From the NCBI GenBank assembly GCA_029265155.1, contig JAJUJV010000009.1:1-36772 (forward strand): a stretch of DNA of 36,772 nt, written 5' to 3'. The notes below the pieces were generated by a model. The model was not told where the DNA came from and did not search any database. It saw only the letters and a list, made by a program, of their open reading frames with translations. Positions 1-9,343 of this stretch are shown one piece after another (position 1 is the stretch's first letter; each line of letters begins with the position of its first letter). The translations under genes and the position numbers were made by a program. The stretch comes from Altererythrobacter sp. GTDB lineage: Bacteria > Pseudomonadota > Alphaproteobacteria > Sphingomonadales > Sphingomonadaceae.

Positions 1-112
1 AGGTGACGACACGATGCAGGATGTCGGCGCGCGGCTCCACGCCGAACACGGCGTCATTGAGCTCGATGTCGCCAGCCGCTTCGCCGCCGAGTTTTTGGAC
101 CTTCACCTTCAC
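1..112 (-). CDS. rplD: 50S ribosomal protein L4, N-terminal part (cut by window edge)
   Basis: Only the first 37 codons are present. They read [20 protein letters not shown] and continue through [14 protein letters not shown], which matches the start of L4, a large-subunit protein that binds 23S rRNA and lines the exit tunnel. The start is a GTG placed 3 bases after the rplC stop. An AAGGAGGG Shine-Dalgarno lies inside the end of rplC, so translation is probably coupled. In E. coli L4 also represses the S10 operon; whether that holds here cannot be seen. Confidence 0.93.
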   Translation of the reverse strand, partial: MKVKVQKLGGEAAGDIELNDAVFGVEPRADILHRVVT

Positions 113-115
113 GGA

Positions 116-1006
116 TCAGCCCTCCTTCGATTCATCGGCCGAAGGCGTGTTGCCTTCGGCGCTGTTGGTTTCCTCGGCGGCCGGGGTGTTGTCGGCAGCA
201 GCGCCTGCCTGCTGCTCCTGCAGCAGTTTCTCCTGCTGCTCCGGCGACACTTCGGGAGTGACCTCATGCTCGGCAGCCGCCTCGACCATGCCGGCGGGAG
301 CCTCTTCACGCTCGGGAGCAGAGCTCTTCTTCTCCAGGATCGCGCCCGGGAAAGGCGCACCTTCGGGAAGCGGGAGCTTCACGGCGTCGCGTACGAGCAG
401 CCACGCGTTCTTCGAACCGGGCACGGAGCCCTTGACGAAGATGAGACCGCGATCGGCGTCCGTGCGGACCACTTCCAGGTTCTGCTGGGTGCGCTGGCGG
501 TCGCCCATATGGCCAGCCATCTTCTTGTTCTTGAAGACCCTGCCCGGATCCTGGCGCTGACCGGTGGAGCCATGCGAACGGTGACTGACGGACACGCCGT
601 GCGAGGCACGCAGACCGCCAAAGTTCCAGCGCTTCATGGCGCCGGCAAAACCCTTACCCTGGGTGTGACCGGTAATGTCGACCATCTGGCCGGCCACGAA
701 GTGCTCTGCGCTGATCGTAGCGCCGACCGGCAGCAGAGCCTCTTCGCTCGCTACGCGGAACTCAGCGACCTTCTTCTTGAGCGGCACCTGCGCCTTGGCG
801 AAGTGCTCGCGCTGCGGCTTGGCGACATTCTTCTGCTTGGCTTCGCCGGCACCGAGCTGAAGCGCGACGTAACCGTCACGATCCTCGGTACGATGCGAAA
901 CCACCTGACAATCCTCCAGCGCCAGGACGGTGACCGGCACGTGGCGGCCGTCTTCCTGGAACAGGCGGGTCATCCCGACTTTCTTTGCGATCACGCCCGT
1001 GCGCAT
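116..1006 (-). CDS. rplC: 50S ribosomal protein L3 with long acidic C-terminal extension
   Basis: L3 is a large-subunit assembly protein that reaches the peptidyl-transferase centre. The N-terminus [16 protein letters not shown] and the central [11 protein letters not shown] and [23 protein letters not shown] segments are typical of L3. The ATG is preceded by GAAGGAG. The product is 296 aa, whereas E. coli L3 is about 209. The recognisable L3 core ends near residue 220, and the last 70 or so residues are a low-complexity Glu/Ala/Gln/Pro tail (for example [27 protein letters not shown]). Such tails occur in other alphaproteobacterial L3 proteins from memory; this one looks long. It lies between rpsJ (upstream, 237-bp gap) and rplD (3-bp gap). 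Confidence 0.97.
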   Translation of the reverse strand: MRTGVIAKKVGMTRLFQEDGRHVPVTVLALEDCQVVSHRTEDRDGYVALQLGAGEAKQKNVAKPQREHFAKAQVPLKKKVAEFRVASEEALLPVGATISAEHFVAGQMVDITGHTQGKGFAGAMKRWNFGGLRASHGVSVSHRSHGSTGQRQDPGRVFKNKKMAGHMGDRQRTQQNLEVVRTDADRGLIFVKGSVPGSKNAWLLVRDAVKLPLPEGAPFPGAILEKKSSAPEREEAPAGMVEAAAEHEVTPEVSPEQQEKLLQEQQAGAAADNTPAAEETNSAEGNTPSADESKEG

Positions 1007-1027
1007 GATCCGACTCCTTCAACAGAG

Positions 1028-1051
1028 GCACACGAGACCATTCTCGTGTGC
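1028..1051 (-). promoter_or_regulatory. 10-bp perfect hairpin in the rplC leader
   Basis: GCACACGAGA (1028-1037) and TCTCGTGTGC (1042-1051) form a perfect 10-bp stem with a 4-base loop, 21 bases upstream of the rplC start codon and just before its Shine-Dalgarno. No T-run follows on the minus strand, so it is not a standard terminator. It may be an RNA processing or translational control element within the rpsJ-rplC gap. Confidence 0.5.
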
Positions 1052-1210
1052 TTGCCAGCCCAATTGTCGTGCATCGCCCCGTCCGGGCTGAGTGCTGCCG
1101 CCGAGGCGGAAGCGAGACGGGGGACGCTGCCCGGCCTAGATGCGCCCCGAGAGGCGGCCGGCGGTATCCCGATGTCCGGATCGGCGGAAGGTCAATTCCT
1201 GCCGATCGAG

Positions 1211-1229
1211 ACCCCCACGGTGCGGGGGT
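1211..1229 (-). other. Short GC hairpin just after rpsJ
   Basis: ACCCCC and GGGGGT flank a 7-base loop, starting 15 bases after the rpsJ stop codon. No T-run follows it. It could protect the 3' end of a processed rpsJ message, but in this GC-rich DNA it may also be fortuitous. Confidence 0.3.
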
Positions 1230-1243
1230 TGAAATCAGCCCGC

Positions 1244-1555
1244 TTAGGCGAGCTTGATTTCGACGTTAACACCCGCGGCCAGATCGAGCTTCATCAGCGC
1301 ATCGACCGTCTGGGCGTTCGGCTGCACGATGTCGAGCAACCGCTTGTAAGTGCGCACCTCGAACTGCTCCCGCGACTTCTTGTCGATATGCGGGCCGCGG
1401 TTCACGGTGAACTTCTCAATGCGCGTCGGCAGGGGAATGGGGCCCCGAATAAGTGCGCCTGTGCGACGGGCGGTATCCGCGATCTCGCCCGTTGCCTGGT
1501 CGAGCACGCGGTGATCGAAGGCCTTGAGGCGAATACGGATATTCTGAGCTTCCAT
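1244..1555 (-). CDS. rpsJ: 30S ribosomal protein S10 / NusE
   Basis: This 103-aa protein matches the normal S10 length and reads [16 protein letters not shown] at the start, with [29 protein letters not shown] in the middle, an S10 hallmark. S10 is part of the 30S head. As NusE it also joins NusB in transcription antitermination and links RNA polymerase-bound NusG to the ribosome. It is the first gene of the S10 part of the block. It follows tuf after 163 bp containing terminator-like hairpins, and precedes rplC by 237 bp, an unusually wide gap for this operon. Confidence 0.98.
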   Translation of the reverse strand: MEAQNIRIRLKAFDHRVLDQATGEIADTARRTGALIRGPIPLPTRIEKFTVNRGPHIDKKSREQFEVRTYKRLLDIVQPNAQTVDALMKLDLAAGVNVEIKLA

Positions 1556-1600
1556 GTCCTACTACCGATGCGAAAGAGCCACGGCGATCTCCTGACCGCC

Positions 1601-1659
1601 AAAACAAAAGACCGCCCCGCCTCACCAGCCTTCCTCGGGAAGCGTCTGGGAAGGGGCGG
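1601..1659 (-). terminator. Terminator- or attenuator-like hairpin between tuf and rpsJ
   Basis: On the minus strand CCGCCCC (1653-1659) pairs with GGGGCGG (1612-1618). An inner GCTTCC/GGAAGGC stem adds to the structure. It is followed by TCTTTTGTTTT (bases 1611 down to 1601). A GC stem plus a T-rich tract is the form of an intrinsic terminator. Because rpsJ, rplC and rplD must still be expressed, it is more likely partial termination or attenuation, or else a separate promoter serves rpsJ. Confidence 0.5.
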
Positions 1660-1675
1660 CCCCCCTGAAATTCCG

Positions 1676-1706
1676 GCCGGGCGAATCCGCGAAGGACCCG
1701 CCCGGC
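1676..1706 (-). other. 8-bp hairpin immediately after tuf
   Basis: GCCGGGCG (1676-1683) and CGCCCGGC (1699-1706) form a perfect 8-bp stem beginning 12 bases after the tuf stop. No T-run follows directly. It may act as an mRNA 3'-stabilising or pausing hairpin together with the terminator-like structure just beyond it. Confidence 0.4.
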
Positions 1707-1718
1707 GCGGCGCCTATA

Positions 1719-2909
<1,191 letters not shown>

Positions 2910-3002
2910 TTCCTATAACCTCTGTTCTTCGGTAGCTCGTTCTGATGGGAATTGGCGGGCACCCGCTGATTCAGGCGCCCGCCCCTAAAGGGTGAACCTG
3001 CC

Positions 3003-5096
3003 TTAGGCAAGCTTCTCCTTGACCTCGGCCGCCACGTTCGCCGGCACTTCGTCGTAGTGCGAGAACAGCATCGTGTACTGCGCGCGGCCCTGAGTGAACG
3101 AGCGCAGTTCGTTGACGTAACCGAACATATTGGCGAGCGGCACGAAAGCTTCGACCACCTGCGCGTTGCCACGGCTGTCCGTGCCCTGGATCTGCCCACG
3201 CCGGGAGTTCAGGTCGCCGATCACGTCGCCCATGTACTCCTCGGGAGTCACGACCTCGACCTTCATGATCGGCTCGAGCAGCTTGATGCCTGCCTTCTCG
3301 GCCGCAGCGCGCATGGCGCCCCGCCCGGTGATCTCGAATGCCACCGTGCTCGAGTCGACGTCGTGGTACTTGCCGTCGATCAGCTTGATGGTGAAGTCGA
3401 TGATCGGGAAGCCGATCAGGTAACCGCTCTCCGCCTGCTCGCGCATGCCCTTCTCAACCGAAGGGATGTACTCGCGGGGGATGTTGCCGCCCTTGATCTG
3501 GTCGTCGAAGATCACGCCCTGGCCGCGCTCGCCCGGGGTGACGACCACTTTCGCCTCACCGAACTGACCCGAACCACCCGACTGCTTCTTGTGGGTGTAG
3601 GTGACTTCGACTTCACGGGCGAGGCTCTCGCGATACGCCACCTGCGGTGCACCAACGTTGGCCTCAACCTTGAACTCGCGCCGCATGCGATCGACGAGGA
3701 TGTCGAGGTGAAGCTCGCCCATGCCCTTGATGATCGTCTGGCCCGATTCATGGTCGGTCGAGACGCGGAACGACGGATCCTCGGCAGCCAAGCGCGACAG
3801 GGCAACGCCCATCTTCTCCTGGTCGGCTTTGGTCTTCGGCTCCACCGACAGCTCGATGACCGGATCCGGAAACTCCATCCGCTCGAGAATGATCGGGTGC
3901 GCGGGATCGCACAACGTATCGCCGGTGGTCGTATCCTTCATGCCCGCAATCGCAACGATGTCGCCGGCGAATGCCTCGTCGATGTCCTCGCGGTTGTTGG
4001 AGTGCATCAGCAGCATACGGCCGATCTTTTCGCGCTTCTCCTTCACCGAGTTCAGCACCTGCCCCTTAGAGAGGCGGCCAGAGTAGATGCGCGTGAAGGT
4101 CAGAGAGCCGACGAACGGGTCGTTCATGATCTTGAACGCGAGCGCCGAGAACGGGGCATTGTCGTCGGACGGACGGGTATCCTCCTCGTCGCTATCCGGC
4201 TTCACGCCCTTGATGGCGGGAACGTCGACCGGGCTCGGGAGGTAGTCCACAACGGCGTCAAGAAGAGCCTGCACGCCCTTGTTCTTGAACGACGACCCGC
4301 ACAGCACCGGCACGAACGCCTGCGCCAGCGTACCCTTGCGGATCAGCTTCTTCAGCGTCGGCACGTCGGGCTCGTTACCTTCGAGGTAGGCCTCCATCGC
4401 CTCGTCGTCCTGCTCGACGGCGAGCTCGATCAGCTTCTCGCGGTATTCAGCAGCCTTGTCGGCCATGTCTTCCGGAATATCGACATAGTCGAACTTCGCG
4501 CCGAGGCTCTCGTCGTGCCAGATGATGGCGCGGTTGTTGACCAGATCGACCAACCCCTTGAAGTCGGACTCGGTACCGATCGGCAGGTACAGCGGGGCCG
4601 GCACCGCGCCGAGACGATCGATGATCGTCTGTACGCAGTAGTAGAAGTTCGCACCGGTGCGATCGAGCTTGTTGATGTAGCACATCCGCGGCACGCCGTA
4701 CTTCTCGGCCTGGCGCCACACCGTCTCGGACTGCGGCTCCACGCCGGCCACCCCGTCGAAGGCGGCCACAGCACCGTCGAGCACGCGCAGCGAACGCTCC
4801 ACCTCGATGGTGAAGTCCACGTGTCCAGGCGTGTCGATGATATTCAGCCGGTGCTCGGGGCCCTTACCATCCTCGGCCTGCCAGAAGCAGGTCGTGGCGG
4901 CGGAAGTGATCGTGATACCCCGTTCCTGCTCCTGCTCCATCCAGTCCATGGTGGCAGTGCCCTCGTGGGTCTCACCGATCTTGTAGTTCTTCCCGGTGTA
5001 GAAGAGGATCCGCTCGGTCGTCGTGGTCTTGCCGGCGTCGATATGCGCCATGATGCCGAAGTTGCGGTAGCGCTCGATGGGATGGCTGCGGGCCAT
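3003..5096 (-). CDS. fusA: Elongation factor G
   Basis: EF-G is the GTPase that drives tRNA-mRNA translocation and, with RRF, ribosome recycling. The sequence shows G1 AHIDAGKTT, the switch region [24 protein letters not shown]3 DTPGHVDF and G4 NKLDR. The domain IV segment [13 protein letters not shown] and the C-terminal domain V region [17 protein letters not shown] follow. The length of 697 aa is close to the E. coli protein (704). It is read after rpsG with a 33-bp gap and before tuf, as in the standard str operon. Confidence 0.99.
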   Translation of the reverse strand: MARSHPIERYRNFGIMAHIDAGKTTTTERILFYTGKNYKIGETHEGTATMDWMEQEQERGITITSAATTCFWQAEDGKGPEHRLNIIDTPGHVDFTIEVERSLRVLDGAVAAFDGVAGVEPQSETVWRQAEKYGVPRMCYINKLDRTGANFYYCVQTIIDRLGAVPAPLYLPIGTESDFKGLVDLVNNRAIIWHDESLGAKFDYVDIPEDMADKAAEYREKLIELAVEQDDEAMEAYLEGNEPDVPTLKKLIRKGTLAQAFVPVLCGSSFKNKGVQALLDAVVDYLPSPVDVPAIKGVKPDSDEEDTRPSDDNAPFSALAFKIMNDPFVGSLTFTRIYSGRLSKGQVLNSVKEKREKIGRMLLMHSNNREDIDEAFAGDIVAIAGMKDTTTGDTLCDPAHPIILERMEFPDPVIELSVEPKTKADQEKMGVALSRLAAEDPSFRVSTDHESGQTIIKGMGELHLDILVDRMRREFKVEANVGAPQVAYRESLAREVEVTYTHKKQSGGSGQFGEAKVVVTPGERGQGVIFDDQIKGGNIPREYIPSVEKGMREQAESGYLIGFPIIDFTIKLIDGKYHDVDSSTVAFEITGRGAMRAAAEKAGIKLLEPIMKVEVVTPEEYMGDVIGDLNSRRGQIQGTDSRGNAQVVEAFVPLANMFGYVNELRSFTQGRAQYTMLFSHYDEVPANVAAEVKEKLA

Positions 5097-5129
5097 TGTC
5101 TTTACTCCAGTGGGATTGGATTCGCGCCG

Positions 5130-5600
5130 TTACCAGCGATAGTGGCTGAAGGCGCGGTTGGCGTCGGCCATACGGTGGGCGTCCTCACGCTTCTTGACGG
5201 CATTGCCGCGGTTGTTGGCCGCGTCCATCAGCTCGCCAGATAAACGGGCCGCCATGGTCGTCTCCGCGCGGCCCCGCGCAGCGGCGATCAGCCAGCGAAT
5301 GGCCAGAGCTTGGGCACGTTCCGGGCGGACTTCGACCGGCACCTGATAGGTGGCACCACCGACGCGGCGGCTACGCACTTCGACTTGCGGCGCGACATTC
5401 GCGAGCGCGTCATGGAACAGTGCGACCGGATCGCTCTTCGCGCGGCTCTCCACCGTCTCCAGCGCGCCATAGACGATACGCTCAGCGACGGACTTCTTCC
5501 CGTCCAGCATCAGGTTGTTCATGAACTTCGATAGCACCTGATCACCAAACTTGGGATCGGGCAGGATTTCCCGCTTCTCGGGACGACGACGACGTGACAT
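5130..5600 (-). CDS. rpsG: 30S ribosomal protein S7
   Basis: S7 nucleates assembly of the 30S head and contacts tRNA in the E site. The 156-aa protein begins [20 protein letters not shown] and contains [15 protein letters not shown] and [10 protein letters not shown], all diagnostic. It follows rpsL by 67 bp and precedes fusA by 33 bp. In E. coli S7 represses its own operon translation by binding the rpsL-rpsG spacer. The spacer here is of similar size to that gap, but I could not identify the binding structure. Confidence 0.98.
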   Translation of the reverse strand: MSRRRRPEKREILPDPKFGDQVLSKFMNNLMLDGKKSVAERIVYGALETVESRAKSDPVALFHDALANVAPQVEVRSRRVGGATYQVPVEVRPERAQALAIRWLIAAARGRAETTMAARLSGELMDAANNRGNAVKKREDAHRMADANRAFSHYRW

Positions 5601-5667
5601 CGGAGAATTCCTTTACCTTTGACCGCAGCACACCTCAGGCGGCGCGGTCGAAAACCAGCTGAAGAGC

Positions 5668-6039
5668 TTACTTGGGCCGCTTGGCGCCGTACTTAGAACG
5701 GCTCTGACGACGATCCTTCACACCCTGGGTGTCGAGGACGCCGCGCAGCACGTGATAGCGCACACCCGGAAGGTCGCGCACCTTGCCCCCGCGGATCAGC
5801 ACCACGGAGTGCTCCTGCAGGTTATGCCCTTCGCCCGGAATGTAGGCGATGACTTCGCGCTGGTTGGTCAGGCGGATCTTAGCGACCTTGCGCAGCGCCG
5901 AGTTCGGCTTCTTCGGGGTCGTAGTATAGACGCGAGTGCAGACGCCGCGCTTCTGCGGGTTCTGCTCCATCGCCGGAACCTTGCTCTTGGCCTTCTGCAA
6001 GGTGCGGCCCTTGCGGACCAGCTGGTTGATCGTCGGCAT
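5668..6039 (-). CDS. rpsL: 30S ribosomal protein S12, natural Arg88 form
   Basis: S12 lines the decoding centre and sets translational accuracy. The 123-aa sequence contains [22 protein letters not shown] and [17 protein letters not shown], characteristic of the family. Lys43 of the PKKPNS loop is kept. The second streptomycin-related loop reads GGKVRDLPG, so residue 88 is Arg (codon CGC at 5778-5776), where E. coli has Lys88 in GGRVKDLPG. Substitution of this lysine by arginine is a classical streptomycin-resistance change. It is the first gene of the block. A leader of about 60 bases with a strong hairpin lies upstream. Confidence 0.98.
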   Translation of the reverse strand: MPTINQLVRKGRTLQKAKSKVPAMEQNPQKRGVCTRVYTTTPKKPNSALRKVAKIRLTNQREVIAYIPGEGHNLQEHSVVLIRGGKVRDLPGVRYHVLRGVLDTQGVKDRRQSRSKYGAKRPK

Positions 6040-6064
6040 TGAATACCTTCACCTTATCTGCCGG

Positions 6065-6103
6065 CCCGTCCGGCGGGAGCGAGGCCCCACTTTCCCGGAC
6101 GGG
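6065..6103 (-). promoter_or_regulatory. 9-bp hairpin in the rpsL 5' leader
   Basis: CCCGTCCGG (6065-6073) and CCGGACGGG (6095-6103) are perfect inverted repeats with a 21-base loop. They lie 26-64 bases upstream of the rpsL start. A smaller alternative stem (CGGGA with TCCCG) overlaps the right arm. No T-run follows, so it is more likely a leader RNA structure, perhaps regulatory, than a terminator. Confidence 0.45.
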
Positions 6104-6106
6104 AAC

Positions 6107-6136
6107 GGTATATGGCGCCACAGGAGCAAAGGTGAA
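6107..6136 (-). promoter_or_regulatory. Candidate str-operon promoter
   Basis: On the minus strand TTCACC (6136-6131) and TATACC (6112-6107) are separated by 18 bases, each matching the sigma-70-type consensus at 4 of 6 positions. A start around 6100 would give a short leader that begins with the 9-bp hairpin. This is the best-looking candidate between rpsL and the next gene, but it is not strong. Confidence 0.3.
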
Positions 6137-6424
6137 GGGGCCGAGGGTCATGCGCCGCACACCGGCAAGCCGGAGTCGAACTGCACGAGCCTGAAACGCT
6201 CCACCCAGGCTGCACGAGCACCGGGTTACTTTGACGGCCGCCCCGCAAGAGCTTGCGCTCCAACAGAGAAAGGCCTTGGCGCAATCGCAAAGGCCTCCGG
6301 GACGTGACCGGCAATGTTCAGCTCTATTTGCCCGAGGACGGTCCGACGCTCATCGGGTCCATCCAGCGGATGCGCGCCCCTAGGTGGAATCGGCTCCTCA
6401 GTCAACTGCCGAGCACGCAGCGCT
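6137..6424. other. Intergenic stretch upstream of the str operon
   Basis: Together with the rpsL leader this makes 385 bp between rpsL and the end of the protease gene. The small ORFs listed here on both strands have no recognisable protein features. A TTGACT sits near 6400 on the minus strand, but I see no good -10 at the right distance. Nothing else is recognised. Confidence 0.5.
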
Positions 6425-7516
6425 TCACGGCTGCACCTGCACCGGCACTTCGGAACGTTCACCCGAGCGCATTACCGTCAGCGTCACCCGGTCGCCCACT
6501 TCGGTCAGGCCGATCGCATTACGCAAGGCGACTGCGGTGGGAGTCGCCTTGCCGTCTGCGGCGACGATGATGTCGCCTTGCCTTACGCCCGCAGCCGCCG
6601 CCGGCGAGCCTACAGCGACATCCGCGACCAGTGCGCCTTCGGCCGGGGGCGTCGCCCCGCCCGGGGGCGGCAGAGTCTCCGTCACCACGACGCCGATGCG
6701 GCCTCGACGCACCTCGCCGTGCTCGCGTATCTGATCCATCACGAAACGTGCAGTGGTGGACGGCACAGCGAAGCCGATGCCGACATTGGCGCCGGGACCG
6801 AATATCGCGCTGTTGATGCCGATCACGCTGCCGTCCAGCGCGATCAGCGGCCCGCCCGAATTACCTGGATTGATAGGCGCATCGGTCTGGATGTAGCTCT
6901 CGTAGCCGTCTTGGCTGAGGCCGCGTCCCAGAGCGCTGACGATCCCCGCAGTCACCGTTTGCCCCAACTGAAACGGATTGCCGATCGCCACCACATAGTC
7001 CCCGACTCGCAGCCGGTCGGAGTCGCCCAGCGGAAGCTGGGGCAGATCGGACCCGCGAATCCGCAGCACCGCGATGTCGGTCGCCGGATCGCTGCCGACG
7101 AGTTCGGCCTCGAAACGGCGGCGGTCTGGAAGCGAAACCTCGATGAGCCGGGCTCCGTTCACGACATGGTGATTGGTAAGCACGATGCCCTGATCGCCGT
7201 CCACGATCACCCCGGACCCGGCGGCAAGGACCGGATCGAGCGCGGCGTCGGGAACGCCAAAGTGTCGGCGGAAAAAAGGATCGCGCAGCAGCGGGTTCTG
7301 GTCCGCTGGTGCCGATTGGACCACGGCGATGTTGACGACCGCCGGGGCGGCAGCCTGCACCAGCGGGGCGAGGCTACGCTCGTCGATTGGTTCCACACGG
7401 GACGATGCCGCGCCGGGTGCTGTGGCGTTGTCTTCGGCCGATTCTCGGCATGCGCCGGCGAGCAAAAGAAACGCGAGAACAAGGCCGGAGCCGAGGCGGC
7501 GGGCGGTCTGCGTCAT
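6425..7516 (-). CDS. DegS/HtrA-type serine protease, predicted lipoprotein
   Basis: This is a trypsin-like periplasmic protease with one PDZ domain, a family involved in envelope protein quality control or stress signalling. The catalytic triad is visible as His in LTNHHVV, Asp in ATDIAVLRI and Ser in NPGNSGGPL. One PDZ follows ([29 protein letters not shown]). I chose the ATG at 7516 because GGTTCGGAG lies just upstream. It gives a 363-aa product with signal [12 protein letters not shown], a lipobox whose Cys would be lipid-anchored. The track ORF extends far upstream without support. A single PDZ makes it DegS-like in layout, but DegS is anchored by a transmembrane helix, so function should not be transferred directly. 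Confidence 0.9.
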   Translation of the reverse strand: MTQTARRLGSGLVLAFLLLAGACRESAEDNATAPGAASSRVEPIDERSLAPLVQAAAPAVVNIAVVQSAPADQNPLLRDPFFRRHFGVPDAALDPVLAAGSGVIVDGDQGIVLTNHHVVNGARLIEVSLPDRRRFEAELVGSDPATDIAVLRIRGSDLPQLPLGDSDRLRVGDYVVAIGNPFQLGQTVTAGIVSALGRGLSQDGYESYIQTDAPINPGNSGGPLIALDGSVIGINSAIFGPGANVGIGFAVPSTTARFVMDQIREHGEVRRGRIGVVVTETLPPPGGATPPAEGALVADVAVGSPAAAAGVRQGDIIVAADGKATPTAVALRNAIGLTEVGDRVTLTVMRSGERSEVPVQVQP

Positions 7517-7651
7517 CGTTGGCTCCGAACCTTCACGTTGCGCCAACCCTGAGAGGAGCGTGCCGGTTCCATAACCGCAAAATCGTGGGAATGTCAGATC
7601 GGACCAGCTTTGCTCCTGGCACACCGCGCATCCTTGGGTAGAGACGGTCCG

Positions 7652-7834
7652 ATGACGATCGTCCTCATCGATGCCATCTGCGCCGTTGCGGTGATAGCCG
7701 GGCTGATATTTGCGTTCCGCGGCACCACACGGACCGACGATCCGGGGGTCTACGCGCGGCGGATCTCCGGCATGATGGTGGCGGCCTTCGCCTTTGCCTT
7801 GGCAGCCATGCTGACCGCCTTCCACCTGGCCTGA
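7652..7834 (+). CDS. 60-aa two-helix membrane protein of unknown function
   Basis: The chosen ATG at 7652 follows GAGACGG and gives a 60-aa protein. It has two hydrophobic segments, [19 protein letters not shown] (about residues 4-22) and [19 protein letters not shown] (about 41-59). A short polar loop [13 protein letters not shown] joins them. I do not recognise a family. It is divergent from the protease gene (135-bp shared upstream region) and converges with the LysR gene 29 bp downstream. The track ORF starts earlier at a TTG with no obvious ribosome site. Confidence 0.6.
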   Translation: MTIVLIDAICAVAVIAGLIFAFRGTTRTDDPGVYARRISGMMVAAFAFALAAMLTAFHLA

Positions 7835-7863
7835 CGCTATGGGCGAAGCCCGACGAGTCAACC

Positions 7864-8655
7864 TCACCCGCGGGTCAAATGATCGACCAGCGCTCTGACC
7901 TTCTTCTGCCGCCACTGCGGACGCGGCGCGATCAGCCAATAGGCCCGGCGCCCCTCGTCCGGCCCCTCGAGCACTTGAAGCCGGCCGCTGCCGATGGCTT
8001 CCTCGCACAGCAGCAGCGGCAGCATGGCCTTGCCCAGGCCCGCCAGCGCGCTGGCGAGCGCCTGGCCGGCGTTCCCCGCCTGCATCGCCGGTTCGGCCCC
8101 TTCAGGCGCCGGCGCGCCGGACCAGTCGATCCACGCATTGGGAGCATCAGGGGCCGCAACTATCACGCGCTGCGCCGGTGCAAGTTGCACACCTTCGAGA
8201 TCGCCTGGTCCCTCCACCAGACGGACCGCCACATCAAGATTGGCTTCGGTGAAATCCACTTCATCCCCGCCGATGAGCTGGTAGCGAACTTCGGGATTCT
8301 CGCGGCGAAACTCGGCCAGACGCTGGGCGAGCCATTGCGCGTAAAATTCACGCGGCGCGGCAATCGTGTAGAAGTGGCTCGACTGACCCGCTTGCATCGC
8401 CTGCACCGATTCTTCGAAACGCAGGAAGCCCTCGCGCAGCGGCTCCAGTCCGGCTTCGGCTTCATCGGTCAGTTCCAACCCCTTGCTGGTGCGGCGGAAC
8501 AGCACCACGCCGAGGACGTCCTCCAGCGCGCGGATCTGCTGGCCGACGGCTGCAGGCGTAACCGCCAGCTCGTCCGCCGCGCGGGTGAAGGACAGGTGCC
8601 GAGCGGCCGCGTCGAACACGCGCAGGGCGTTGAGAGGCAGGTGCGTGCGCTTCAT
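7864..8655 (-). CDS. LysR-family transcriptional regulator (GcvA-like)
   Basis: The N-terminal winged helix-turn-helix reads [41 protein letters not shown], the standard LysR DNA-binding domain. It is followed by a ligand-binding domain (for example [34 protein letters not shown]). The [19 protein letters not shown] wording is most like GcvA/AmpR-type members. I take the ATG at 8655 directly before [10 protein letters not shown], giving 263 aa. The longer track ORF adds an unlikely extension. It lies downstream of apaG on the same strand with a 211-bp gap, so it may have its own promoter. The inducer and targets are unknown. Confidence 0.9.
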   Translation of the reverse strand: MKRTHLPLNALRVFDAAARHLSFTRAADELAVTPAAVGQQIRALEDVLGVVLFRRTSKGLELTDEAEAGLEPLREGFLRFEESVQAMQAGQSSHFYTIAAPREFYAQWLAQRLAEFRRENPEVRYQLIGGDEVDFTEANLDVAVRLVEGPGDLEGVQLAPAQRVIVAAPDAPNAWIDWSGAPAPEGAEPAMQAGNAGQALASALAGLGKAMLPLLLCEEAIGSGRLQVLEGPDEGRRAYWLIAPRPQWRQKKVRALVDHLTRG

Positions 8656-8866
8656 GTCGAGGTGGCGTGTAGATGGGCCAGGCCGCTCGGGCAACATTGC
8701 ACCTCGGCCCACGTGCGCGCTGGGCCGAAGCCGCGAAGGAATACCGTCGAAGCCGAAGTGGCGGTGGTCGACACTCCTCCGATCTCACACCGACCTTCGT
8801 TCGCTAAGCCGCAGCCGGTCGCGCAGCGGGCTTCGGAGTTGGCGTGTAGCGTTCGCCCAATGGGGC

Positions 8867-9280
8867 TTAACGTTGAGCGACGGCCGGGGCTGCCAGCGGG
8901 AAAAACGGGATCGCCACCTCGAAGGGCTCTCCGCCTTCGTCCACGAACGTGTAGTGACCTTCCATCGATCCGATGTTGGTCATGAGCTCGCACCCCGAGA
9001 CATAGTCATGCGCCTGGCCTGGCTCGAGGACCGGCGTTTCCCCGACGACGCCTTCGCCGTCGACCAAGCTGACCAATCCGCGCGCATCGGTGATCCGCCA
9101 GTGTCGGGTGCGAAGCTGCACCGTATCCTTCCGACCGTTTTCGATGCGGATATGATAGACCCAGAACCAGCGCTTGGCTTCAGTGCGCGATTGGTCCGGC
9201 ATGAAGTTCACCGCCACCCGCACCGTGATGCCCGCTGTCATAGCCGCGTGCTGGAACAGGCTGGAGAGAACGTCTTGCAT
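8867..9280 (-). CDS. apaG: ApaG family protein (DUF525)
   Basis: ApaG is a small immunoglobulin-like beta-sandwich protein. The segments RWFWVYHIRIEN, VQLRTRHWRITDARG, and VVGETPVLEPGQAHDYVSGCELMTNIGSMEGHYTF are diagnostic. The length of 137 aa is slightly above the E. coli protein (about 125). Genetic work in enterobacteria linked ApaG to cobalt/magnesium phenotypes, but its biochemical role is unsettled. It follows metZ by 63 bp on the same strand, a pairing that I recall from other sphingomonads, so the two are probably co-transcribed. Confidence 0.93.
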   Translation of the reverse strand: MQDVLSSLFQHAAMTAGITVRVAVNFMPDQSRTEAKRWFWVYHIRIENGRKDTVQLRTRHWRITDARGLVSLVDGEGVVGETPVLEPGQAHDYVSGCELMTNIGSMEGHYTFVDEGGEPFEVAIPFFPLAAPAVAQR

Positions 9281-9343
9281 AGGACGAGCCTAACCCTTTT
9301 ACCCAACACGAGCAAAGGGCATGCGGTGAACCGTCATTGACCC

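Noticed and set aside
3057-5243. 728-aa plus-strand ORF opposite fusA (also 14-1729 and 1944-2918 opposite rplC/rpsJ and tuf)
   Set aside because: They are antisense shadows of strongly conserved translation genes in GC-rich DNA; the translated products are Arg/Leu/Val/His-rich without family features.
6314-7552. 412-aa plus-strand ORF over the protease gene
   Set aside because: The opposite strand encodes a complete HtrA-type protease with catalytic triad and PDZ; this frame is a shadow.
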